DNA from: Canna indica
Taxonomy: Eukaryota; Streptophyta; Magnoliopsida; Zingiberales; Cannaceae
Direction: 5' to 3'
NCBI GenBank assembly: GCA_034359265.1
Contig: CP136897.1
Location: forward strand, 27,088,001-27,152,000
DNA length: 64,000 bases
The translations under genes and the position numbers were made by a program. Position 1 is the first letter of the stretch. Each line of letters begins with the position of its first letter. Shown here in pieces: positions 1 through 9,303 of this stretch. The notes beneath the pieces are model-generated. The model saw only the letters and a list, made by a program, of their open reading frames with translations. It was not told the DNA's origin and did no database searches.

Positions 1-1178
1 TTTGGACAATTGCTGACTATCTCAGATTCTTGCCTTGTGATCAATGGCCTCAAGGGCAAGCTGTTCAGGAAGCAAAGGGTGGTTAGGCAAGGGAATCCCC
101 TATTCCCGTATATTTTTAACTTAGCTATGGACTATCTCTCATGCCAAATCCAAATTGCTACTGATAAAGTTTTGATAACGAGTATCCAGAATAATTCAAT
201 TAGTGGCGGGATTACCCACATAGCTTTTGTTGATGACTTGATTTTGTTCAGCAAAAATAGTTCCAGCAGTGTCACAACATCAAACTATGGCTTAAATGTT
301 TTGAGCTTTCTGCTGCCGGACTGAGTAAATATGGAGAAATCCTGCCTCTTCCACCTACCGGACAATTGTACAAGTATGGTTCACCTTGCTAAAATGTTGG
401 GGGTGCAAAACTAGTTCCTCCCCCATGAGTTACCTTGGTCTCCCTCTAAGATGTGGTATGCTTTCTAGAGCAGATTGGAATGTGTTGATTATATACACGC
501 ACTGATTTAGAACTTATAATGATTGGCGAAGCAAACTCCTATCTAGAGCTGGTCGGCTAACCTGGATAAAATAGCACATTAAATAGCTCTACTTCATACA
601 TCCTATCTATCCACAAAGCTCTTGCCAGGGTCATTAAGAAAATAGATAAATATAGTCGTACACTTTTTTGGATGGTGATGGTTCTGCAAATGACAAAGGT
701 TGCCTCATTGCTTGGAATTTACTTGTAGCTGACAAAACACAGAGGGATTTGGCATTCTTGATTTGAAAGAGCACAACTTGGCCCGACTAGCTGGTGGTTA
801 TGGAAGGTCATCCAACAAAAGGATTTGAAATGGGCTCCTCTTGTTAACCAGCTCACCCTTGCCAATCAATGGTGGTGTGAAGGCTCCCCTCTGGAAAGAC
901 ATTCTCAAGCTGCAATAAGTCTTCGAGACTTGTCTCTCTTACACTATAGTTAATGGTGATCACATCAAGCTTTGGTCAGAAGCCTCGCATCCTAAAGGAA
1001 AGATAGCAGACACCTAGCACCCTAATGGAAAGTTAGCAGACACCTACCCACTTCTGTACTACCTTGCTTCAAATCCTGATCATTTGATTGCTCAAGCAAG
1101 AATTAGGAACCAGAATGGTTCCTTTGTTGGGTGGAATATCTCGTTCATAAATTTTATAGCCCTTGAACTGCTTCAACA
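1..1178 (+). mobile_element. LINE (L1-type) remnant, RT to 3' region
   Basis: Decayed non-LTR retrotransposon ORF2. An open stretch at 10-324 reads as the core of the reverse transcriptase: RQGNPLFPYIF resembles the RQGDPLSPYLF block, and FVDDLILF is the catalytic YADD-type box (FVDD here). Further on, in other frames, are SYLGLPLR (about 424-450), a GILDLKEHNLAR stretch (about 750-785) and a W..IL..FW-type zf-RVT region up to about 1175. Frame changes and stops are frequent, so this is a dead copy. The 5' part lies outside the window. At about 1178 it abuts a reverse-strand copia remnant, so its own 3' tail is not visible. Confidence 0.85.
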
Positions 1179-2015
1179 ACTAATGATGGACCTCCATTGC
1201 ATCAACCATTCCTTTGGTTTGGACAATATTCCATAGACGGACCAACAATGGGACTCTACTTGAGAGACCATATATGGCATTTCTTAATTTGCACACATGA
1301 TTCTCCCCCCGAGCAACATAACCGGGAGGTCGCTCCATATAAACAGTCTCTGTGAGATCACCATACAGGAAGGCATTTTTAACATCCATTTGGTACATGG
1401 TCCATTTGAGATTTACTGTTAGAAAATCAGCTTGAACCTAACTCCACCCCAAAAGCTAGCACAAAGGGGGAGGATTGCCCAATCTATTTAAAGGTCATCT
1501 AGACCACAACCTCAAGCAATGTGGGACTTTAACACACCCCCCTCATGCCCAGAATCCACATCTGGAGCGTGAAGTTCTGCAGGTGGCCCACAATCAACAA
1601 TAGGTCTTGCTCTGATACCATGTTAGAAAATCAGCCTTGAAGCTAACTCCACCCCAAAAGCTAGCTCAAAGGGGGAGGATTGCCCAATCTATTTAAAGGT
1701 CATCTAGACCACAACCTCAAGTAATGTGGGACTTTAACATTTACAACCATAGAGATGAGGATTCTAACTGAGTTTAGTCGAGCCACCAGGAAAGTGTCAA
1801 AATATTCAACATCATATTCTTGATTGAAGCCTTTTTCCACTAGCCGAGTCTTGTACCTATCAATAGATCCATTTGGTTGATATTTGATGGTGAAGACCCA
1901 TTTATAGGCAATTGGTTTTGCATTTGGCAGTAGAGGAACCAGATCCCAGGTGTGCCGAGAAGTGCTGATATTTCCTCATCCATAGTTTGTTTCCAATGAG
2001 GGGGCAAGAAATGCC
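1179..2015 (-). pseudogene. copia reverse transcriptase fragment, split by a TRIM
   Basis: From about 2010 to 1740 and again from 1411 to 1179 the reverse strand codes for the N-terminal half of a copia RT (RVT_2). TWDLVPLLPNAKPIAYKWVF leads into a KWTMYQMDVKNAFLYGDL stretch, which holds the first catalytic Asp block (QMDVKNAFL), and then into YMERPPGY. The YVDD catalytic box and everything downstream are missing because the fragment ends at the LINE junction near 1179. The two halves rejoin once the 323-bp TRIM and one copy of its 5-bp target duplication are taken out of consideration. Confidence 0.85.
1417..1739 (-). mobile_element. TRIM (terminal-repeat retrotransposon in miniature)
   Basis: Two near-identical direct repeats at 1417-1534 (118 bp) and 1621-1739 (119 bp), each TGTTAG...TTAACA, flank only 86 bp. 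In the reverse orientation the first base after the LTR is followed by TGGTATCAGAGC (1609-1620), the initiator-Met tRNA primer site. A purine tract (reverse complement of 1535-1545, GAGGGGGGTG) sits just before the other LTR. The 5-bp target duplication TTTAC is perfect (1412-1416 and 1740-1744). No coding capacity, so it depended on other elements. It lies inside the copia RT fragment and is therefore younger than it. Confidence 0.95.
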
Positions 2016-2428
2016 TCTTGTTATGTCTTGGGAATAGAAGCACTAGACAAGGACAAGGCAAATTTATGAAAAGAAGATGATAAATGATTGAAGGAAACAC
2101 AACTACTGATAGGATAAGAAGTACACATGCATTTACCCTTTCTCAGAGCAATGGGCAAGTCGAGATCGGGGTGTGGATCTGTAGACTGAGAAGAGGTTGG
2201 AGGAGGAGCTAGGAGGAACATCTCTGCCTTTGCTCCGTCTTTGATTAACAAGAATAGGAGGACTATTAGTGTTGCTTTTGGTATCAAAAGTGGGATTAAT
2301 TGGTGGAGGAAGAGGAGACACAAGTAATCTAGATGAAAAAGAGTGGATAAAGAAAAAAAGAAGGGTGTATCCTCAAAGAAAGTGACATCTACAAAAAAGT
2401 ATACATGTTTGGACACAGGATCATAACA

Positions 2429-3300
2429 CTAGTACCCTTTCTTGGTGCGAGAGTACCCCAAAAATATGCAACAGACAGCTCGAGGTGAAAGTTTGTCATG
2501 ACCGGGTCCAAGAGAGTGAACAAAGCACACACACCCAAAGGTTTTAAGAGGTATATGAAATGATGGCCGGTTCAGATGGAACATAGAATATGGTGATTTG
2601 CCTCCAAGAATAAATGAGGGAACCTTATTGATAAGAACGATGGAAGTGAGAATCACATCCCCTAGAGATAATGTGGAACATTCATAAGAAACATCATTGT
2701 CCTAGCAATGTCCAAAAGGTGTTTGATTTTTGCGTCCACCAACACCATTCTGTTGAGATGTATAAGGGCAAGATGTCTCATGAATGATTCACTGTGAGGT
2801 AAGAAAGCCAACAGTCATGATGTAAATATTCACGAGCATTGTCATTACGCAGAATTTTAATGGAAGCTAGCATCAAACTGATTTTTTATTTCTGAATACA
2901 AATTTTAGAATACAAGGAAGACTTCTGACCGACACTTTAGCAATTACAACCAACTCATGTGAGTGTGGTCATCGATGAAAGTTACAAAATACTTGTATTC
3001 CAAGCGACTAGTAACAAGTCTCAGACCCCATATATCAAAATGAACAATAGTAAATGGAAAGTGACTACGACTGTGTGAGTTATGAAGGAAAGGCACACGA
3101 TGGTGTTTACCCAATTAACACGCTTCACACTGAAAGGGAACAAAAGGGTCTGACTCTAGAAGTAAAGATTTGAGTTTGCTAGTTGAGGAATGACCAAGGT
3201 GACAATGCTACTAATAGAAGTTTGTGTAGTGTTACGCAGCAATAGGAGAGGTGGACAATAGATATATTCCTCGTGATTCAGTTCCCCACCACTCTTCTTC
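2429..3300 (-). pseudogene. copia integrase fragments
   Basis: 2656-2429 is an open frame carrying the integrase C-terminal part: SPYSMFHLNRPSF, a TFGCVCFVH block, then a GY.. motif at the end (FLGYSRTKKGY), typical of copia integrases just before the linker to RT. Upstream on the same strand (about 2700-3300), broken frames keep Q.GI-type and H.HCEACQLGKH motifs of the zinc-binding and core regions. No single frame covers the catalytic triad, so the enzyme is inactive. Confidence 0.8.
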
Positions 3301-3660
3301 CTCGTCCTTACATCCTCTATGACACAATGAGAAGGAAATAAAGTTACACAACAAAGAAACTTAAGGAGATAATGAACTCCTTCAAGAGTAAGATAGCTTT
3401 GAGTTCTAATTTACCGATAGCTTTGAGTTCTAATTTGCCCTGAGCCATGAACGGGAGAAAAGGATCCATGAGCAAAGAAAACATGCACAATGTTAGAGGC
3501 TAAATGAAATGTGGAGAAAAGATTCTAGTTACCTAACATATGATTTGAGGCACCAGAATCAAGGATCTAAGACATACTAGCAGAGACACTAGCAGCAACC
3601 CCAGAAGTGGATGACATAGCAGTAGTACGAGTAATGGAAGAGGAAGTAGTCTGTAATACC

Positions 3661-4978
3661 TGTTGGTGAAATGGCCACACTAGAGGGGGGGTGAATAGTG
3701 TGTTAACTAATCTTATCGCCTAATTCTGGTTTTAATCATTTCTTGATTAGTTAGGTTAAGCACGATATTAATAGCAAGCGGAAGCAATAAATATAAAGCA
3801 ATTAACACAAAACAATATATCAATGCTAACACAATTATTTATAGTGGTTCGGCCCCAATGCCTACTCCACTACCTAAGCACCCCGCTTAGGATTTTCAAA
3901 CTAAGTTTACTAGATTATATCGTTTCCCTTACAAAGAGGACTTTACAACCGAAAAATCTCCGCACTCAAACCGAAGGCACTTCCACACCCGGAAGTATCC
4001 CGCATTCCTACCGAGAGCACTCTCCCATCTCAACCTAAGGGACAACTCAATTAATCGTAGTAAACTAACTTTACAATGGTGGATTTAAGCCTTAACACCA
4101 AGGCACCCACCAACTCAATCAAACCTAGCAATCTAGGTTTACACACTTGATATACAATCAAAATAAACAACAAAATATAATAACAATTGGAGCAATAAAT
4201 CAAACAACAAGTAGTTAGCTCCAAAAGAAACTCCCTAGTCCTCTTGATGCCTTGAGAAGATGAATCTATGAAGCTTCAAGGCTAAATCAACAAGTGGAGA
4301 TCAAAACTAGGGCTCTTTGCAAAGATGGCTCAAGAATTCTTATAGAGATGCAAGGAGTGGCTCTTTGAGGCTTAAAAGCATCATTCATGGCTTGGGAGAG
4401 AGTTTGGGGTGGGTATATATAACCCCCCAAACAAAGGGCTCGTCAACGGGCGTATTTTTGCCCGTTGCCGACGCCCAGTCGCTTGCCAGTCGATCGTCGA
4501 TCGACCCGCTGAGCGACCGAAGGCAATCTGCCGCCTTTGGACACACTTCGGTCGACCAAATTGGCAACTGCCAATTTTTCGCCACATTCGGTCGACCGAA
4601 TTGGCTACTGCCAATTCTTCACCACATTCGGTCGACCGAACCTAGGCTGAACTTGATTTTTTCAGCCTTCTTCTTGCGCGTTTTGTTTTCGGGTTTTGGC
4701 CTTCAACGCGCATCAACTTGGAGAGCTTTCCATGTGTTCTTTAGACTCGTCCAAGACATCTTTGGTGCACACGTCGAAATTCTAGAGATTTCCGCGACGA
4801 ACCCGAACGCATCGATCAATGTCCTTCCGATTTTCTAATTTCTTCTGATATTTTTGATCGAGGACATCGAGTGTTAATTAATATGGAACCTGAAAGTAAT
4901 TCTCCATAAAACATTAGTTCCATGTTTGTTATCATCAAAACCGAGATTAAGACCAAGGTAGAAAACCTTAGGCCAAAA
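3661..4978 (-). mobile_element. solo LTR of a SIRE/Maximus-like copia family
   Basis: Begins TGTTGGTGAAATGG and ends at an altered CCAAAA (CCAACA in other copies). The sequence matches, in reverse orientation, the LTRs bounding the element at 52078-59645: the CACTAGAGGGGGGGTGAATA end, the conserved block around 3845-3900 and the GATGATAACAAACATGG start. A 5-bp flanking pair ATACC/ATAAC is probably a decayed target duplication. Inside, 4488-4642 holds the palindrome array described in the findings, and the reverse strand has a TATAAA-type box near 4415. No internal domain follows, so it is a solo LTR. Confidence 0.85.
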
Positions 4979-5360
4979 ATAACCTCTCATAGCTATGGAG
5001 ATGATCATGGAGTCACTACTGTTGGGTGAATGGCCTACACTAGAGGGGGGGGGGCATGAATAGTGTGTTATTGATCGTTACCCTAGTTACCGGTTTTAAA
5101 TGTTTTCTTGATTACTTAGTGTTCTTGCCTGGAGCCGGGATGATGTGGTCTTGTGCGTCTGCTGGTCTGGTGCGACTCTGGCGGGGGACCTGCAAAGACA
5201 CTTCGATGCTTAAGTAAAAAGAAATTCCAGATGGTGGATATGAAATTGTAATCGAGAGTATATGTGATGTGATTCATGTCTGTATATAGTGCAGGATAAG
5301 GAATGTCTCGGGCGATGATGCCTCCTGAATCTTGTGGGGATATGCTCAGAATGTGTCAAG
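4979..5360 (-). mobile_element. LTR fragments (SIRE-like, then Tat-like)
   Basis: 4979-5020 is a short spacer, perhaps the continuation of the copia gag end. 5021-5121 repeats the first 100 bp of the reverse-oriented SIRE-like LTR (TGTTGGGTGAATGGCC, a G tract, GAATAGTGTG) and then stops abruptly. From about 5122 the sequence resembles the start of the Tat LTRs at 43335 and 60919: a CTGGT.CGAC...GGGGAC.TGCAAA..GACACT run is shared near 5160-5205. The remainder to 5360 is not recognised. Confidence 0.55.
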
Positions 5361-5369
5361 GTCTAAAAA

Positions 5370-5865
5370 TTTAAATGTTTTTGTTCATGTTGAAACAATC
5401 GGTCTTTATATTTTTTTATGATCGTCTTGTAAATTATTTCACATTTTTAGCTACCTATATTACACGGATCATATGTATTTTTTATTTAGAATCAAAGGTA
5501 TAAAGAGTGGACTAATACATACCAATATTTTTGGATTTTTTTAGAAAAGAACTAACGTTATGCGCCGTAAATTATGAAATTTTGGATTTCCAAGCATAAT
5601 TGTATTAAAATTCATTTATTTATTTTTTCAAGTTGAAACAATCAGTCTTTATAGGTTTTTGTGATTATCCTATGAACGGTTTGACATTTTTAGCTACCTA
5701 CATTACACGGTGGCATGTATATTTTATTTAGAAACAAAAACTATAGAGAGTGGACTAAGACATACCGGTATTTTTGGATTTTTTTTGTTTAGAAAAAAGA
5801 ACTAACATAAATTTTAAAATTTGAAAATTCGGATACCCAAGCATAATAGCAATAATTATTCATGT
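5370..5865. repeat. two diverged copies of a roughly 250-bp AT-rich repeat
   Basis: 5370-5612 and 5616-5860 are direct repeats. Both contain GTTGAAACAATC.GTCTTTATA, then TTTTTAGCTACCTA.ATTACACGG, then GAGTGGACTAA.ACATACC, then AAGCATAAT, in the same order. They share much sequence but differ by many substitutions, so the duplication is old. No coding sequence seen. Confidence 0.75.
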
Positions 5866-6249
5866 TTTTTTTTGTGAAAATGAATACTTGTATCTGTCAT
5901 AAGATTGAAATAGGGAAACAACAAAAAGAACAACATTACAATATGATATAGAGAGGCTCCTTAAGCATGAATAGCTTACAATATACTTGTATCTGTCATC
6001 AAAGAAGGATGAATAGCTTAAGCAGAGAGGCTCCTTCAATGACAATCTCAAAATATGATATAGAGTTGTTGTCAAAGCTGCGGATGTTGTTTTCGTGTCA
6101 TATACTCATATCTTACAATTCTAAATCATTATGGCCGGATACATCCATGTTCTTCTGTTTGGCATTTTCTTGTGATTTATGTATCCATGGGCGGAAACTA
6201 TTCATGGTATTTTTTTGTAATTTGTGCTTATGTAGAGTTTCGTTCCCAG
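5866..6249. other. intron-like AT-rich DNA with short local duplications
   Basis: Precedes the reductase exon. It contains repeated short words (ACTTGTATCTGTCAT twice, GAGAGGCTCCTT twice, GAATAGCTTA twice) within 5885-6040, probably replication slippage. Nothing coding is recognised here. If the reductase is a live gene this is intron. Confidence 0.4.
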
Positions 6250-6489
6250 GTGGCAACTGAACAATACATTGAATTGGCGAAGAAGCATGGCCTCAGCCCT
6301 ATCCAACTTGCACTTGGGTTTGTGCGAGACCGCCCATTCACAACCAGTACAATTATTGGTTCCACAAATTTGGATCAGCTGAAAGAAGATATTGATGCGT
6401 TCACCAGCGCCCCACGACCATTGCCATCTCATGTTTCAGATGGAATAGAGCATATTTTTAAGCAGTACAAAGATCCAGCAATTCTTTAG
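6250..6489 (+). pseudogene. aldo/keto reductase, C-terminal exon (fragment)
   Basis: This is the only recognisable piece of an ordinary host gene. The frame from about 6250 to the TAG at 6487-6489 codes for VATEQYIELAKKHGLSPIQL, then LALGFVRDRPF, a TIIGST block, LDQLKEDIDAF and a PAIL C-terminus. This is the end of the barrel and the C-terminal helix of the NADPH-dependent aldo/keto reductase family (the tas-like group as far as I can tell). A pyrimidine-poor but plausible 3' splice site (CGTTCCCAG then GTGGC) lies at about 6241-6250. No upstream exons are visible: the preceding 400 bp are AT-rich with short local duplications. It is either the last exon of a gene with very long introns or a captured fragment. 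The frame has no lesion. Confidence 0.75.
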
Positions 6490-6759
6490 GTTGAGATGTT
6501 ATCCAGAGTTCTTTCATATTATACTTGATCTATTCTTGTTATCAAATTTGGATCGCATAGTATTGAATCTGAATTGTGCAGACAATTTTTTAGTAAAAGT
6601 TTCTTGATTATTTTGTTATGATATGTTATCCAATTAATATCAGATCAAAATTCCGCTGCTTGTGATCAATGGAAGCTTCAAATTAGATCTTGCTCCATTA
6701 ATTGGTGGTGCTTCTATATGTGGATTGGGTCAACTTGCACAAGCGAGTTAACACCCTTA
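6490..6759. other. 3' flank of the reductase exon
   Basis: AT-rich sequence with no ORF or repeat that I recognise. It could hold the 3' UTR of the reductase. It ends in the TTA (6757-6759) that precedes the first MITE. Confidence 0.4.
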
Positions 6760-7386
6760 GGGCTTGTTTGCTTCATAGGAACGAGGGGATAGAATAAGGA
6801 ATGGATTAATATTCATTTGTTTAGTGCATTGATTAGAAGAAAATAAATATAAAATAAATATTATATCCATTGTATACTAGATTTAAAAAATTTATATCCA
6901 ATCCATCCTCATTTATCATACAATCTTATCCAATGAAGCAAATATATCATTAGGGCTTGTTTGCTTCATAGGAATGAGGGGATAAAATATGATATGAATT
7001 TTTATCTATTGTTTGTTTAGTGTATGATGAATTAGAAAAAAAAAGATTGAAAAAATATAAAATTAATATTATATCCGATAAACAAAGGATTTAAAAATCA
7101 TATTTAATATTATTTTTCATTTGTTATCCTATCTTATCCTATCCAATTTAGTGAAGCAAACGAATCATTAAAGTTTGCTTGCTTCAAAGGATTAAGGGAG
7201 AGAGTATAAGATATGAATTTTAATTTTATTATTTACTTAGTGCATAGATTAAAAAAAAATATGATTAAAATAATATAAAATTGATCTTATATCATGCAAA
7301 TACATGATTTATAAATTATATCTAATATTATTTCTCATTTGTTATCCGTATTGTACCCTATACTATCCAGTTGAAGCAAACAAACA
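6760..7386. mobile_element. three head-to-tail Tourist-like MITEs
   Basis: Three related units of about 190-215 bp: 6760-6949, 6953-7167 and 7171-7386. Units 1 and 2 begin GGGCTTGTTTGCTTCA and unit 3 begins AAGTTTGCTTGCTTCA. Each ends with a degenerate inverted version (TGAAGCAAA followed by a variable tail). A single TTA separates one unit from the next (6950-6952, 7168-7170) and another TTA precedes the first (6757-6759). A 3-bp TTA target and GGGC...TTT termini fit PIF/Harbinger-derived MITEs. The interiors are AT-rich and non-coding. Confidence 0.75.
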
Positions 7387-8154
7387 GCTATTGGATTATT
7401 GCCATGCTTGGATAACAGAGAAGTGGGGTGAACAAAAGTAATCTTTTCTTATAAGGAAAAGATTAACAATTGTTTACAAGTATTGTTTTTTCCTATGCAC
7501 CTGCACAAACATCTAAAGGAAAAGCCGAAAAGGTTAACAATTGTTTGTTAGTTATCATCGAAATATTTAATTTAGGAATAAGACAAATCTTGGGCCAACA
7601 CGACTTATCATATCCTAATTAATTAGGTTATTCAACCTTAACTTTCCCGTACTATATCTACCCCTCACATTTTGGTAACAAAATTATGTAGAGAAGCCGT
7701 CGTTCTTGAAACTCTTCGTCATATTTTAGAATGGACCATGTTTACCTATAAAATTATATTGTAAATCTCCCATTAAAATGAGTGCTATAAAAGTTACTTG
7801 TTTTATGGTGCTCTAATCAATTACAATTCTCACTACATATTATGTTCGTTCTTATTATAGAAGCATGTGTTTCTATATATGTCCTTGTTGCATCCACTTT
7901 AATTTGGCTCTTCGGCACCAGTAGATTGCTTCAGTGTCATATTTCTCTGCTCTGCCATTTGATCATTGTTTAACGCTCCTTCCTGATCTTGACTTTTTTC
8001 TCAACTCCAGCATATCTATTTTCTCTTTCTTTGAGCTCAGAGCTCTAGGGTTTTGATCTAGGCTTTCAACTTCTCACCAACCATTTCCAAGTTTCTATTA
8101 CACTGGAGAGAACGTGCACTTCAACAATAATTTCCTTACACTACTACTTAATTA
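7387..8154. other. unassigned AT-rich intergenic DNA
   Basis: No coding frame, terminal repeat or known element recognised. Two short copies of a GGAAAAG..TTAACAATTGTTT word occur near 7455 and 7525. It ends where the LINE 3' tail begins. Confidence 0.5.
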
Positions 8155-9303
8155 CCAATTTTTTGTTTTAGGAAAAGAAACTTATATTAGTCAACGAGGG
8201 ATAAGAAATACAAATAGAAAGGAGAGGAAAAAGATACAAAAGTTACAAAGGACCATAAAAAAATAACCTAAAACAAGAGCTAGAAATAAAGTTAAAGGGA
8301 CCAAGCAATAAGGAAGGCTAGGGTAGCTTCGATGGTTAATTCCAAGGCACCTTGCCAGGAGCCCTCAAAGCAATGCAAGTTTCGCTCATGCCAGATCTTC
8401 CACCACCAAATCATGATGAAAGTGAATCGAGCCCGATTCGACTTTCCTCATAGAGTGAGTTGTCATTCCAAGGCAAGTAGCCCAGCGGGAAGGGGCAGTG
8501 TTGCAAAGATGAAAAAGATGAAGCCATCTTGCCGAAGTAAAGCTGCGGCCGATGAAGAGGTGACCGTGGGATTCAGGCTGAAGGTGGTAGAGTACACTAG
8601 TTTGATCAATGAGATTGTTCCACTTACTTAGCCTATCCTTTGTGGGGAGGCAGTTTCTGAAGACTGTCCAATTCATCATAGAAGCTGCTTCAGGGTAACT
8701 TTTGAGCCAGAGAAACAGGGACATTGGGTCCTCAACTCCACGATATATAGTTGAGGATTTTGTATAGAGAGCTCACCGAGAAGAAGCCCGAGCTCGATCA
8801 TTTCCAAACGATCAGATCATTTTCGGTATGATGGAGAAAATGATTGATATCCTAAAAGAGTCTATGCAGACTATGGAGGGGGACGAGACTTCGAATAGCG
8901 AGATTCCACCCTACGATGTTCCCCGTTTTGTCAAGGACTTTAGCTTCAGAGACTAAAATGTGAAGTTCCTCGGTGTGTTGATAGAGTTCAGAGTATTTAT
9001 CTTTCAGCTTACCCCCAGAAATCCAAGGGTGGGACCAGAAGCTGACCCTTTCACCACTTCCCACCGTAAAGAAATCGAGCAATCAAAATCAACATGTAAG
9101 TTGAGGATATTTCTCAAGATGGAGGAAAGGTTGCTTCTGGAAGTCTTAGGCAAGGACAACAGTCTCGGGTAGAGGTAGTGGAGGATGTCGGTCCAGAACA
9201 TACCACTTCCAAAATGGAATTTCCATGTCCAATGCCCCAGTCTAGCCTTGTTGTGGATTGCTAGGTTGACAACGTTGACAGGATAGTCTCTAAGGAATCT
9301 TTT
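8155..9303 (-). mobile_element. LINE 3' part (zf-RVT region), reverse strand
   Basis: Reading the reverse strand from 9300 down gives the C-terminal part of an L1-type ORF2. NKARLGHWTWKFHFGSG (about 9260-9210) is followed by VGSGERVSFWSHPWISGG (9064-9010), DKTGNIVGWN (about 8930), then the zf-RVT stretch NCLPTKDRLSKWNNL (8640-8600) and CHLQPESHGHLF-like residues (written YHLQPESHGHLF here, first Cys lost). The frame breaks at several points. The A-rich reverse-strand 3' end (T tract at 8159-8171 on the forward strand) marks the probable poly(A) tail. Confidence 0.8.

Larger units (their letters stand above)
1179..3660 (-). mobile_element. Ty1/copia polyprotein remnant (PR-IN-RT)
   Basis: Reading the reverse strand from 3660 down to 1179 gives the usual copia order. 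A protease active site ILDSGASNHM lies near 3545-3575. A GAG-pre-integrase/integrase start (HCEACQLGKHHRVPF, then an FVTF.DDHT stretch) lies near 3120-2950, and the integrase C-terminal part at 2656-2429. A low-complexity Ser/Pro-rich linker follows at 2420-2020, then the RT start. The element is split inside the RT by the TRIM at 1417-1739 and at its gag end by the solo LTR starting at 3661. Multiple frameshifts and stops make it non-functional. LTRs are not seen. Confidence 0.88.
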
